DNA of 64,000 nt from Culex pipiens pallens (lineage: Eukaryota > Arthropoda > Insecta > Diptera > Culicidae): assembly GCF_016801865.2 (NCBI RefSeq), contig NC_068939.1, positions 120,661,010 to 120,725,009 on the forward strand. The letters run 5' to 3'. The notes beneath the pieces were generated by a model. It saw only the letters and a program-made list of their open reading frames with translations, was not told the DNA's origin and made no database searches. Positions 1 to 11,462 of this stretch are shown piece after piece. Each line of letters opens with the position of its first letter. Within the stretch, counting starts at the first letter, position 1. A program made the translations under genes and the position numbers.

Positions 1-1612
1 CTCTCAAAGTCTTCCAAATTTATCTCCCTCTCAAATTCTCTTACTACACTCTCTCTTTCGTCCTTTTGCGATGTTCTCCCGCTCTCTGCATTCCATTCCA
101 TTCCATGCTCGTCAATCCTTCCTTATCGCATATCCTTCCATTTATGCTGCTGTAGCCATGCTCCAAAAATCATCGCATAGTGAGAGAAAACAATTTCCTC
201 TCCCAAGAGAACGCCCGCAAACCAGACTTGAATTTCTGCCCACATCGCGTTCATTCCTTCGTCGAGGGTCGTCGCGTGCGGATGCACCTTTGTCGGTTCG
301 ATTCCCGATACTCGCGGTGTGAAGTTACAGGACTTTTTGCTGCTGCTGCAAAGGGAGGCTTCACCGGTGTTTTTGTGTACAATCGTCCCCCTTCCGCCTA
401 AGGGAGGTGCGTGGAGTTTGAGAGGGTGGTTTGTTATTGTTGGTGTGGGAGAGAGAGAGAGAGTGGAAAAGCCTGTTTTTGGTTGAAAACCGGCGTAAAA
501 AATTTTCAAGATTTAGTGAATTTGTGACAAATTTGGATCCGATTTTGGAAGTTTTGAGGTAATTCAAAGTGAAAACTCGTAATTATAAGGTGGAGGAAAA
601 AGTGCGTGGGTGGAGATCCTCAAACCCCGGAAAATTTCTTCGTCCTTCCTAAGAGATCCCGAAAAAGAAAGAGTTCTTTTAACATCTTGAAGAAAAAACA
701 AAAAAAAAGGAAAAGTTTCGGGTGGAGATTTTTAATCTGCCTTCGGTGCGGTGTGTTAAGATTGCTAATTTAGTAAAGTGCTGGGAAAAGAAAACCTTAA
801 CCAAAAAGCGACCCTTAATGGATTAGCTGCTGTGGCCAGCCCGGAAGTTCAAAGGATTTCGAGCGGAAAATTTGTGCGATCCTGCGGAATTTCAACTGAT
901 TTTTTTGCTGCTTCCAGTTGATGAGTTGGCAACTTTATGCCTTTTCGGTGGAAAATTGTGGAAAAAATAGAAGGAAAAGGAAAGGAAAACTGCAACCGTT
1001 AAACGTGACCTTCAAAGTATTGATTTTTGCTGCAGTTGGCGTCATTTTCCGGTGGAAAAGAGTTTTCCCGGAAACGAACAGGAAATTTAAAAAAGTGCAT
1101 CGCGTGATATAATTTGCGAGAAGGATTAAGTGAGTTGAAGGAGGGAAAATCAACTAAAAGAATAATTGAAAAATTATCAATCATAAAAATCGTGTTTCTC
1201 AGTGTGAAAACAGGTGTGAAAATCGCTTGGGAAATCCAGTTGTATTGTGGGAAAATTGCAACTTGTGAAAATAACAAACCAACAGAAGGAGGAAAAAAAT
1301 CGTTTGCATATTTTGATTGACACGTGGCGTGAAGAAAAAAAAAGCGAGCTAAAAGAAAATTTTGTGGTGAAACAAACAAGTGTCGAAAAATAATTTGGTT
1401 GAAAACAAGTGTGAGTGCAACAGAAAAAAAAAGAAGAAGAAAAATAAACAGAAATTTTCTCTGTTAAGGTGTGAGTGACCAATCGTCGTTCTGTGGATTG
1501 CACTTTTGAAGTGCAAATATATTGCATTTTTGGACACGCCAGCGTGTCGTGAATCGTGGACCAGGTGGTTTATTTATAAAAGCGGTTTCATCGTGCGGGA
1601 TTTTGCAGTGTG
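1..1612 (+). other. Candidate promoter / long 5'-UTR-like exon (unproven)
   Basis: No protein was recognised; the overlapping open frames are short and of mixed composition. The first 100 bases are CT-rich, a GA run lies near 449-463, and from about 560 the sequence is A-rich with many GTGAAA and GTGCG words. In my experience this style is common in long mosquito 5'-UTR exons. A strong splice-donor context, GTG|GTAAGT, sits at 1610-1618. A TATA-like TATTTATAAAAG lies at 1570-1581, about 30 bases before GCAGTG, so a short TATA promoter is an alternative reading. No second exon or start codon can be assigned in this window. The call is an inference only. Confidence 0.22.
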
Positions 1613-1618
1613 GTAAGT
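1613..1618 (+). promoter_or_regulatory. Possible splice donor GTAAGT
   Basis: GTG|GTAAGT matches the metazoan 5' splice consensus at the end of the UTR-like stretch. No matching acceptor or downstream exon was identified, and such matches also occur by chance. Confidence 0.22.
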
Positions 1619-1978
1619 GTTGCGAATTGAACATTTGAGAGGGGAAAAAGGTGGTTGTAATTTTCGAAGGCTAGAATGTTTCGCGGTTGATTGCACTCAT
1701 CTGCAAGCTATCTGTGGAGAGGGGAAAGCAGGGGGTGAGTTGTTGATGTTTACTGATGTTGATGGGAAAGGTGTTTTGTGTCTGGGAGGTTTAATTAAAT
1801 ACAAAGAAATGCATTTGATGTTTGTTTATTTGAACTTGATGGAATGAAAATATTTTGGATGTTTTCCGGGATATTTGAACGAACGTCCTTAATGAACAGT
1901 AAACGAGCAATTTTTAGATAAACAATCTTCTGATATTTTCAAAAAACTTTCTAAAATCATACTGAAACGATCATTGCA

Positions 1979-2189
1979 TACACATAAAAAAAATCATGGT
2001 AATATTACATCTGGTAAGAGGTACATCTTTTATATCAGAAAAATGTGTAATTTTACCTCTGAAAATGTGTTATTTTACCACTATTCTGGTGTAATGTCGC
2101 ATTTTCGCATTTTAAAATTACATCACGAAAGAAGTAATATTTAATCTTCTAAAATAACACCTTCCAAATTTACACTTTTTTTGCTGTGT
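1979..2189 (+). mobile_element. MITE, family copy 1 (pair with 48793-49008)
   Basis: This is a 211-bp non-coding element. Its ends are imperfect inverted repeats: TACACATAAAAAAAATCAT at the left, and the complement of the right end reads TACACAGCAAAAAAAGTG. The interior shares long colinear words with 48793-49008, such as CTGAAAATGTGT and CACCTTCCAAATTTACAC. Two dispersed copies with similar ends support a MITE; the superfamily is not known. Confidence 0.6.
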
Positions 2190-2599
2190 AAATGTGATAT
2201 AAATTACTTAAATACAACCTTAGCATATTATTGGATGGATTGTTATTCCGTAAACATTGGACGATTTGATGCCATTTTTACTGATTTTTCCATTGTTGTG
2301 AAGTTGAACAAATTCCGTTCGGAAAAATCAACTAGCCCAGACTAGCCCAAGACTTTTTTATTGCTGGTTTTGATTTTTCGATTAAAATTTGGTCCGAGAA
2401 CCAACACTCAAAGCTTGAGAACTCTTTTTCTGAAATACTTGAACGACGTCTGTATCCTTTTGTGCCCTCCATCATTCGAAAACTGCTTATCAAACCCACA
2501 TTTGTTATAACCTAATTGTTTTGTGTAGCCGTGAGGTTGGAGGCGAGATTTTTTGTTATGGATTCACAATTTTGGACGGTAAAGATTCTTAATCCACTT

Positions 2600-2873
2600 T
2601 TTAGAGGTAATTTCATCAGGGGTGACATTGGATCTGGGGGTGAGATTGGGTCATACAAATTTCAGCATTCTTGTAGGACCCATTCAAATTCTGACCAAAA
2701 TGCCTCAAAAATTGTAATTTTTGAAAAAAAATGCTTTTTTAGGGTAAAATCCCATTTCAATTTCAAATGCAAAGTGCCTCTTGTCACGTCCAATCAAGCT
2801 CATTTGAGATTTGGGCCCGGTACGCCGATCGGAACAAACCCCTGAATGCCCGCCAAAAACTCATTTTTGTTGC
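2600..2873 (+). repeat. Partial right arm of the 701-bp foldback family
   Basis: From about 2690 the sequence matches the right arm of the foldback element at 4039-4739: CCAAAATGCCTCAAAAAT, then a block beginning CCCATTT, then GGAACAAACCCCTGAATG and finally CTCATTTTTGTT. The left arm is absent, so this is a truncated or recombined copy. No coding potential is apparent. Confidence 0.55.
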
Positions 2874-3275
2874 ACTCTAATGAGTACTCGATCTAAATGG
2901 GAAAGTGAGTTGAATCAGGATACAAAGTTGAAACGTCTGAAAACATTAAAAAATCTTGAAATGTAGGGGAAATATACCCATTTTAATCACTCTAAGCCGT
3001 TCGACCAATTCTCATCACTTTTGCCGTTTTCCGCTATTAAATCAGCATTTTCAGATGTATCAACAATGGAGAGTTGCTTGCTCACTTTTATTTGAGCTAT
3101 TTATAACTTCGGAACAGTCAAAAACACTTTATGAAAGCTTTAATTCATGATCAAAGTGCTGATAGGCCGATAATAGAAATAGGCTGAGAAAGGGTATAGT
3201 TGTAACAAAATTCAAGAAGCATCTGAAAGGGCTTGACCTGGAACTTGTAGGGGAGATCTGAGACTGAGAACGGCT
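2874..3275. other. Unrecognised AT-rich spacer
   Basis: About 400 bases without a convincing gene, RNA or repeat. The open frame at 2956-3150 has no recognisable motif. Confidence 0.4.
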
Positions 3276-3286
3276 TGGGTTAGGCA

Positions 3287-3695
3287 AAAAAAAAAAAAAT
3301 CAAACCATCCACATTAACGACCCCCGGGTCTTTTTGTGGTCTCTATTGCAAGTTTCTGCTCGAACCTTGGAGTCCGAAGGCTTGAATGGGGAGAGCACCC
3401 AAACCTCTTTCTACTCCAAGAAACCTTCCACCCCAGTGTTTGAGCTGACGACCTTTGGATTGCGAGTCCAACCGCCGACAAGCGATTCCACCGGTGTAGG
3501 CTTGGTTTGGTGTGTTGTTTGTACTTATGGCATGGAGACGACTCCTACACCTGGAATGACTTAACGGCCTAACAACCAAGGCCGGGACCGACATTTTACT
3601 TCCTCATCCGATGGAAGGTTGGAGCAGATGGGAATCGAACCCAGAATCATCCGCTTACAAAGCGGACAGCGTAACCATTCGGCCACGCACTGCCA
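3287..3695 (-). mobile_element. tRNA-related SINE with two tRNA-like modules (409 bp)
   Basis: Read on the minus strand, the element starts with a tRNA-like head (complement of about 3622-3695) containing a box-B-like GGTTCGATTCC and an anticodon-like arm CCGC-TTTGTAA-GCGG (Thr TGT-like). A central segment follows with GTAAAATGTCGGTCCCGG. A second tRNA-like arm at 3440-3480 has loop CTCACAA between TTGGA and TCCAA (Val CAC-like), and the tail ends in a homopolymer. Direct repeats TGGGTTAGGCA at 3276-3286 and 3696-3706 are an 11-bp target duplication. The near-identical body at 15870-16207 confirms a family. It resembles dimeric tRNA SINEs of mosquitoes, but the exact family name is not established here. 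Confidence 0.8.
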
Positions 3696-4038
3696 TGGGT
3701 TAGGCATGAACGTCTAATTTCCCGTCTCGGAAAAAAATCTCGGGATTTCCCGAAAAAAATATTTCCCGTTTCCCGGGAAATTTGTAAATTTCCCGGGAAT
3801 TCACAAAATTTAAGCGGAAGTATACATTTTCTTAAATTTTTGGAACTATTTTTTTAAAAAAGCCCTGAAAAAATAATAAACGAACAAACTTAACATAATT
3901 TGTTTGGTTTTTATATAATTAATCAGATTATCAGAAATTATGATATCAGAATTATTTCTGATAATATTATTTTTTTAAGCAACTGGGAATAGATCTTGCT
4001 TAATGAGTATTAAATTATTACAATTAGGTATAAGGATG

Positions 4039-4739
4039 TAACAAAAATGACTTTTTGGCGGGCATTAAAGGGTTTGTTCCGGTGGGCATAATAAGCTCAA
4101 ATCAAAAATATGAGCTTGATTGGGCGTAACAGGAGCTGGCGCTCCCCCCTACAATTTTAAATGGGAGTTAACCAGTAAAAAAAGATTTTTTTCAAAAATG
4201 TCGCTTTTTGAGGCATTTTGGCCACTGAAGCGTTTATTTTCAACATCATTGACGTGTAGGCCAGATCTTTGCGCATCTTTTGGTATATATAACATTAAAA
4301 TTTGGAGTACCCTGAAGCTCGGTACAGACCTTCAAAGTTTGGTATTTTTTTCAAAAAATCGGTCCCGGCAAAAAAGATATGCGTCGCGCCTCGCGACGTC
4401 CTAGACGCCATTTGATTTTGCTGGGGCCGATTTTTCGAAAAAATGCCAAACTTTGAAGGCCTGTACCGAGCTCCAGGGTGCTCCAAATTTCAATGTTATA
4501 TATACCAAAAGATGCGCAAGGATCTGGCCTACACGCCAATTATGTTGATGTTAAACGCTTCAGTAGCCAAAATGCCTCAAAAATATACATGTTTGAAAAA
4601 ATCACTTTTTACGGATTCCCATTTAAAATTGAAGGGCGGAGAGCCAGCTCCTGTTACGTCAAGCTCATATTTTGGATTTGGGCTTAGTATGCCCACCGGA
4701 ACAAACTCTTGAATGACCGCCAAAAAGTCATTTTTGTTA
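4039..4739. mobile_element. Foldback / long-palindrome MITE (701 bp)
   Basis: The two halves are near-complementary along almost their full length. The left end TAACAAAAATGACTTTTTGG pairs with the right end CCAAAAAGTCATTTTTGTTA, and GGAGCTGGCGCTC-type sequence near 4130 pairs with GAGCCAGCTCC near 4650. The arms are about 330 bp with a short centre near 4370-4410. A TA at each end could be target duplication. Related copies lie at 2600-2873 and 42262-43950. Open frames inside are by-products of the arms. Confidence 0.75.
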
Positions 4740-4977
4740 TTATCTATTTAACAGATTGATGTTATTTCATCAAAACAATATTAACTCCTTACCTCCAAAT
4801 TAAAATTGAGATTTTTTTTACGTTTTTGTTTACCATGATCAAATGAGATGAAAATCGAATTTGTGCAAAAAGAATTAATTCAATTGGTTGAATACCTAGT
4901 ACTAAAGAAATCACAATTTGAAGTAAAATAATTATGGAGCACTGGTGCAACTAGAGGGTTCAATTTAAAAACTAACT

Positions 4978-5676
4978 TAATCCACCTATGTGGTTGATGC
5001 CTTCCTCACTTTTTACCAAAAATGGGTTAGATCCAGAAAAAAAAGAACACAATGTGGTGATAACCTGATACAGGGTTGTCAGTTTTTCAATGTTTTGGAC
5101 TCATTGGAAAGGCCTTTCAATTACCTAACCAACGATGGGTCGGATGATGGATCCGGACATAGTTTACATATATTTAAGTGAGATCCGGCTTCAAAAAAGT
5201 ACATAAATATCACTTAAGTGGTCATAACTCGAGACAGGGTTGCCAGATCTTCAATGTTTTGGACTCATTGGAAAGGCCTTTTAATTACCTAACCAACGAT
5301 GGGTCGGATGATGGATCCGGACATCGTTTACATGCATATAATTGAGATCTGGGTATTTGTGAAAACACATTTCTATACATAACTTTTGAACTACTTAACG
5401 AAACTTCAAACAATTCAATAGCGATGTATGGGACCCTAAACCAAGTCGAATGCAACTGGTTCGATCAAAATCGGTTCAGCCAGTGCTGAGAAAACTCAGT
5501 GAGAATTTTGGTCACATACATACATACACACACACATACACACACATACACACACAGACATTTGTTCAGTTTTCGATTCTGAGTCGATATGTATACATGA
5601 AGGTGGGTCTAGGAGCTTTTAATAGAAAGTTCATTTTTAGAGCAGGATTATAGCCTTACCTCAGTGAGGAAGGCAA
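4978..5676. mobile_element. MITE with TGCCTTCCTCACT ends
   Basis: The left end (ATGTGGTTGATGCCTTCCTC) and the right end (CCTCAGTGAGGAAGGCA) give inverted TGCCTTCCTCACT. Inside, a block of about 165 bp is duplicated in tandem: each copy has TTTTGGACTCATTGGAAAGG and then ACCAACGATGGGTCGGATG (near 5094 and 5261). A CA microsatellite lies near the right end. Inverted partial copies are at 12000-12180 and 43955-44335. No coding capacity is seen. Confidence 0.65.
5519..5557. repeat. (CA)n / (CATA)n microsatellite
   Basis: A run of ACATAC and CACACA units inside the MITE at 4978-5676. An equivalent but shorter GT-rich stretch is in the related inverted copy near 12100. Confidence 0.85.
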
Positions 5677-5895
5677 AAAACTTTTTGTGGAATGATGTTT
5701 ATTTATCGTATAATTAAAATCATGTTGCATAATAATACAAAAAAATCATTGAAAAATTATTTTCTATTGGTTGTTCTCAAAAAATGCAAAAATATATTCA
5801 AAGCTTGCTTCAAACATTTAAACACATTGGGTTGTTTGGAGTAAAACCAACACTAAAAAGCTTTATCATTTGTTCAAGAGTTGAAATCAGCATTT

Positions 5896-6930
5896 CGTCA
5901 GCTGTGTGCTATCTTGTGACAACGACCATTTAGTACTTTTCGAGAAAATCGATTTTTTAAGTTTGATGATAATTATTTTCAAAACTATGAATGATAGAAC
6001 CAAAATTTTTGAAGCAATCGGTTCGTATACTATCGTTTAACAAACGCTCCAAATTTCAACTAATTTGGTTACACCAGTTAAAAGATACAGTAAAATTGTA
6101 CTACGTGTCACAACCCGAGCAGACGGAAATAACGTGGGAATAACATTTTTTGATATTTGAAAATACTAGGCCAATAACATTTTATGTTATTTATAACAAG
6201 TTTTGTTATTCGCCGTTATGATTTTTTTGTTATTGGATTGTTATTGTAATAACAGACTAATAACATTTTGAGTTATTCTTCGAACAAATCTTTGTTATTA
6301 TTTTTTGTTATTTTAACAACTAATCCGATCATCTCAATAACAGTTGGAGTTATTTTTCCATAACAAAAAACGTTATTCCCAAGTTGTTTTGGCTTTTAAC
6401 TAATATCAGACCAATAACAAATTTTGTTATGATAACATAAACTGTTATTAAACTCTTATGCAAAAATGGATTTTGCAAGAATATTCCATAACACTTTTTG
6501 TTATTTTAACAGTATTTGTTATTGAAATGGCATGAATTTTGTTATTACCGTCTGCCCGGGAAGTGTGCACAGAATTCCCATACAAACTAAAATAAGCTCA
6601 AATCAATGGTTTAATCACTTAATCAGTTTATTTTTTAAAACAAAAGATTGCAATGCCTTCAGAAAATGTTTATCAACATAAATTTGTGAAAAACAAGAAA
6701 AATTGTCCACATTTTCTAATAACATGTATGACGTGTCACAAGTGAGCACGATCATTTTGACGATAAATTGGTCTATGTCACAAGTGTGTATTGCGATGTC
6801 CGGGAAACGGAAGTCAGTTCCCAAAATCGGGTTAAAGCATCTTGTAGTGTTTGTTAAGTAAAGCAAAACCTCATTATTAATTCATTTTCGACCAAAATGG
6901 TCTATGTCACAAGATAGCACACAGCTGACG
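5896..6930. mobile_element. TIR element with GTGCTATCTTGT ends (1,035 bp, carries nested MITE)
   Basis: The left end CGTCAGCTGTGTGCTATCTT is the exact complement of the right end at 6911-6930, and the match extends through TGTGAC. The flanks ATTT at 5892-5895 and 6931-6934 could be a 4-bp target duplication. The interior is AT-rich and non-coding and contains another MITE at 6114-6560. The core GTGCTATCTTGT is shared with the ends of the element at 42820-43872, so the two are probably related. Confidence 0.65.
6114..6560. mobile_element. MITE with CCCG(A/G)GCAGACGG ends, rich in GTTATT
   Basis: The left end CCCGAGCAGACGGAAATAAC is mirrored by GTTATTACCGTCTGCCCGGG at the right. The interior is filled with GTTATT and AATAAC words that let the two halves fold. 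It interrupts the larger TIR element at 5896-6930. Its length is about 447 bp, with no open frame of note. Confidence 0.7.
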
Positions 6931-9900
6931 ATTTGATAAATGGATCTAAATGCATTAATCTAAAATATTTTGTTACTCGGCTGTGGCCGGGGTCGAGGGG
7001 GGCAAAAAATATATAAATATTGAAATAACAAGCCATTGTTTCCAAATTTGCATGGAAAAGTGTTTCAAAATGAATTTTACACCAGTACAGTTATTCTGCA
7101 ATCATTAGTTTTCAAAAAAAATGTAAGATTTGACCGATAACAAAAAATTCAGCGAAAAAAAAACTTTTTGCGATAATTCAATTCAATTCAGTTTTATTGC
7201 TGAATAATCAAGTCACAATAAGTTAGTTTTACGTACATTATAGAGTTTTTGAGTTCATTTCAGCTGTGTTTTGCATCATAATTCGTTTTTGAGCAATTGG
7301 AAATGTTAAATAAGGCATAATCAAAAGTAAGAAAAGTTCAAAACACTTACTAAATTGCTAAGGAAAGCTTACAATTAGATCACAGTTAAAAATTTTGCGA
7401 CGGTAAACATCGAAAATTAAAAAAATGCAATCAATTTTTCTACACAAACTAATGGAAAAAAAGGGAAACAGCATTAGAAAATATTTTTTTACACAGCTTT
7501 TTACAATATTTCATACTTTTTTACCCACACGCAGACGAGGCACTGGTACACGCCCCTACAATCTCTTAGAATGCGTGAGAAAATCTTTCGAAAACTTCTC
7601 TCAGTAAGGGAAGTTTTTTGCTTAGGAAGATTCGCCGGTCATTTGAAAAACCTTCAGCTGAATTTATTATTATGATTACTTTTTATTTTTGAGTTGAAAT
7701 TCATTTCGTTTGATTTAATATATATGTAAAAAACATCACTTTTATTCAATTAAAACTATGCATTGCATCACAGCAAGGGCAACAAACTGGCAGCCAGTCA
7801 AAATCCTCTCCAAATCTTCTCCACTATTCAGCAGACACACTAGTCAACGACCGTGAACGTGAACTTGTCTCGTTTGGTCCCTCTTCTGAAATTCCACTAG
7901 TCTTACCACGAAAAAAGTACTCTTAGCACTCTTTTCAGATTCGGGTGTCACAATCCAAAAGGGGCATGTAATGGAATATCGTTTATTATGAATTCTTGGA
8001 CATTTTTTTGTTTTGAGAATCTTTCTAAGCCATTTCAAATTGTTACGCCCGAACTTCCAACATGATAGACGAGCACGATGAGATGCGGCTAAGGCCAAGC
8101 AGCAGTGCCAAGTTGTGAAAAATGGAATTTTCGTGCAAATTTCCACCCCAAATTGCAGCCTCCAAAGTGCATAACCGTATTGCATCAACTACTGTCCTTG
8201 GTCGGAGCAACGAAAAAAAAAAAGAGTTGAGAATAATTATTTTCGGGACCAAGCAATAAATTATCACGTCGTTTGGCCCTTTTGCCCTGCTGTTGAAGAA
8301 GGGGGGGCAAGTGAAGATGATGCACCTAGGCGTCAAGTGTCGCACTCCTCCTGTTTTGAGTAGAGTTTTCCGAGATTTTTCCGGATAAGCAAGTGTCACA
8401 ATTTTGGTACACAGAAAAAGATGATGATTATTTGGGTGCCCTCGTTGGCAGTAGTTTCTTGAAATGGGTTCTCAATTGCTTAGCAGGGAACACGAGTTAC
8501 GACTTAATTAATAATAATTATGGTTTCCAGATAAACTTTTCGAACATCAACGGGTACCCTTTGTTAAGTGGCTCAAAATTTGTAGCAGTTTTCCACGGAA
8601 AATGAGTAAAACATTTCAACAACATTAAAGTACACTTCACTCAACGCGAGTGCACCCTTCCAACTGTAATGACTACACATGTTTATGAACCCTTTCAACG
8701 CTTCACCCTGAAAAAGTCCGGAAAAAAGAAGTCACTCAACGAAGGGCAAAGTAGAGAAAAAAAATCGCTTAAAAACAAGAGGGGAAAAAATCAAGGGCAC
8801 TTTGGAAAACAATAGACCATCTTGTGACGGGAGCAAAATGGCGCAAAATATGAAGGTGGAACGACAGCAAGTCACAAGTCCGCATCCCGTCGTCTGCCAA
8901 ATGTTCAATTTAATAATTCAGTTCCTGGCGGCTATGATCTGGAGGTTAGAGATGAAGGGGATGCAACAATTCGTTGATGCCACCCAGCATTGAGAGGAGG
9001 CTGCTGGTTCACATGTGAGAGCAATCTGTCGAGTGGACCACACACTTGATGTGATTCGCTGCTCTTAAAAAGCCATCAACTGGACGTTTGAAGTGGGAAA
9101 ACGAGAGCGGAAAAATTGAGGCAATCTAATGGGGAACTAGTGGAGGTTTGGTTTTTTTAGGAAGTTGTTCATATTTTCACATTTCACAGCATTCAGTTTC
9201 AGCTTCCTGAGTTGCTGCTAAAAATCGCAAATTAAAAAATATATCACCAAAATCCGTCAGCTTGCATTTGGCGCGGATGGGCGGGCAAATGTTTTGATGA
9301 ACCTTCGCGCCCTAGCCCTGGCTGTTCCTGACACCCTCCCACAGCGACACGCAAATGATGAATGTGTGTGACCGAAGGGAAAAAAACGCAGGCATGATTT
9401 ATGCTCACCAACATAAATCTGCCGAAAGACAGAGCAAACACCATCAGGCGTCACGCGTTATGTTGGGCCACTTTTTCCACCCTCAAATTTAAGCACGCTT
9501 GTGTGTTGTAAGAGGACGGTAGAACATAATTCAACATTTAATTCAGCCATCGATTCCAATTTGAACGCATCATAAAATATGCGTGCATGCGTGAGTGTGT
9601 GCTCGGCATAATTTGTTGTGAAGTGTTACAATTCACACCCTGAACTAGGTAGTTTATGATTAAACGAGCAGAGGTTAGAAAAAGTTGGACATAAACATGT
9701 TCGTTTGAAGAAAATCCAAACTTTTCTATGAAATTGTGTGCATCTTAGCATTTGCTAGATCAAATCTTTATGTTTTTTTTAAACGTTCAAAAACATACGG
9801 AATGTTAATTTTACCAATATTATAGCTTCAAGTATTTTCACAAAAACACTTTTAATTCAGCTTTTCACAAGTTTTCACAAGCATTTGATCAGCAGGAAAA

Positions 9901-10036
9901 TCATCTTTGTACACTGGACTTTGAAGGTCCATGTCTAATTTCATCCAGTCAAATCAATAAAATTCGGTTTTTTTTGTGAAAAATCAAGATAGTTCTTTTG
10001 CAGTACATTATTTCTGAAACCAAAATAAAAAAAAAG
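6931..10036. other. Unrecognised mostly unique sequence
   Basis: About 3.1 kb without a convincing gene. AT-rich sequence (7000-7800) is followed by more balanced composition (7800-9600). Overlapping short frames near 7844-8399 and 9244-9454 show no motif, and opposing-strand frames of equal length suggest chance. No tandem or inverted repeat above noise was seen. Confidence 0.35.
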
Positions 10037-10069
10037 CTAGCTTAAATTAACAAAAGAAATTGGATAGAG

Positions 10070-10262
10070 ATAGAGAAAGCTCTGAAAGCGGGTTCTGAAC
10101 AGTGGTTCGCAAAACGGACTTAGTTTTGAACTGTCAAAGTGGAACCAATTTACTTTTCGCCAAAAGTAGAAGGTATTGTGATCGATCATTAAAAATTGTA
10201 TTTGTTTTTTTTTTTTTTTGCTAGAATGAAAAAATTGTGGCCTGGACCTGGACCTGGAGTTG
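10070..10262. repeat. Dispersed repeat segment (second copy 63062-63215)
   Basis: The segment shares GAACTGTCAAAGTGGAACC, then AATTTAC, and GTATTGTGATCGATC, in order and spacing, with 63062-63215. The function and family are unknown. A T run at 10204-10219 follows. Confidence 0.5.
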
Positions 10263-10336
10263 AAGTTAAGGAATATTAAGAAAGTTGAAGACGAGATCGT
10301 CATTTTTTATAATCATTAATGGAAGTTGTTTATGGA

Positions 10337-11400
10337 GTCGATGCGTTTGTATCCACCCAGAAGCAGTCTTAACAGTTTGATTCCGTTTGAAAACCTACTG
10401 GTTTATTGCAAATCTTCTCTGTTTTTTGGATCAGCTTTGCTAGAATTTGCTAGAAGTGGGTCTCGTGGCGCAGGGGTAGCGGCTTCGGCTGCCGATCCCG
10501 ATGATGCTATGAGACGCGGGTTCGATTCCCGCCTTATCCACTGAGCTTCTATCGGATGGTGAAGTAAAACGTCGGTCCCGGTTTCTCCTGTCTCGTCAGA
10601 GGCGCTGGAGCAGAAATCCCACGTTAGAGGAAGGCCATGCCCCGGGGGGCGTAGTGCCAATAGTTTCGTTTTTTGCTAGAATTTGCGATGTTTTTTTTGC
10701 TACAATAGGAAGAGTTGTAAGATTGCATTATCAGCCAGAGAACTTATCTGCGATATCGCAGAATGACACTCTCGCCGCAGTTCTTCGTCACCCGTTAAAA
10801 AGAAAAAGCGATCGAAACTTCAAACACACACAATTTTCCAGCCAAAAATGTCAAAAACTAGACAAAATAAACCACATACCACTGATTATAAAACAGCTCA
10901 TTTACCAGTAAGAAAAAAGTCATGCTTGTGCTTCCATTTTTGCCTCGAATGACTGGACAATATTTCCCATAAAATAACATGTTCCAAAAAAATTGTCGAT
11001 GCGTTTGTATCCACCCAGAAGCTGTCTTAACAGTTTGATTTCGTTTGAAAACCTACTGGTTTATTGAAAATCTTCTCTGTTTTTTGGATCAGCTTTGCTA
11101 GAATTTGCGATGTTTTTTTTTGCTACACCAGGAAGAGCTGCCAGAGAACTTATCTGCGATATCGCAGAATGACACTCTCGCCGCAGTTCTTCGTCACCCG
11201 TTAAAAAGAAAAAGCGATCGAAACTTCAAACACACACCATTTTCCAGCCAAAAATGTCAAAAACTAGACAAAATAAACCACATACCACTGATCATAAGAC
11301 AGCTCATTTACCAGTAAGAAAAAGTCATGCTTGTGCTTCCATTTTTGCCTCGAATGACTGGACAATATTTCCCATAAAATAACATGTTCCAAAAAAATTG
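10337..11400. repeat. Tandem duplication, about 0.4-kb unit, two copies
   Basis: Copy 1 is 10337-10994 and copy 2 is 10995-11400. Both begin GTCGATGCGTTTGTATCCAC and end ATAACATGTTCCAAAAAAAT, with near-identical interiors including GCGATATCGCAGAATGACAC. Copy 1 is longer because it holds a 221-bp SINE plus a 15-bp target duplication, and 16 extra bases near 10720. The small open frames in both copies (70 and 85 residues) are the same translation and show no known domain. Confidence 0.85.
10451..10671 (+). mobile_element. tRNA-headed SINE (221 bp) with 15-bp TSD
   Basis: The head has a box-A-like GTGGCGCAGGGGTAGCGG and a box-B-like GGGTTCGATTCCC about 45 bases later, the internal pol III promoter layout of a tRNA. 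The body contains GTAAAACGTCGGTCCCGG (10564-10581). The flanks TTTGCTAGAATTTGC at 10436-10450 and 10672-10686 are a 15-bp target duplication. The second tandem copy has this sequence once, at about 11094-11108, and so acts as the empty site. Length and arrangement fit mosquito tRNA-related SINEs. Confidence 0.85.
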
Positions 11401-11453
11401 AGTTGAGTAACGGAAAATTGCAGGGTTTTTAAAACTTTTATAGTGTTTTTGCC
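11365..11453 (+). repeat. Fragment related to the 4-bp-TSD palindromic family
   Basis: CCCATAAAATAACATGTTCC, then GAGTAACGGAAAATTG, then a TTTTTAAAACTTTTATAGTG block. These match, in order, the right arm of the element at 26430-27781 (about 27394-27470). No ends are present. Confidence 0.5.
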
Positions 11454-11462
11454 TTCCTGAGC

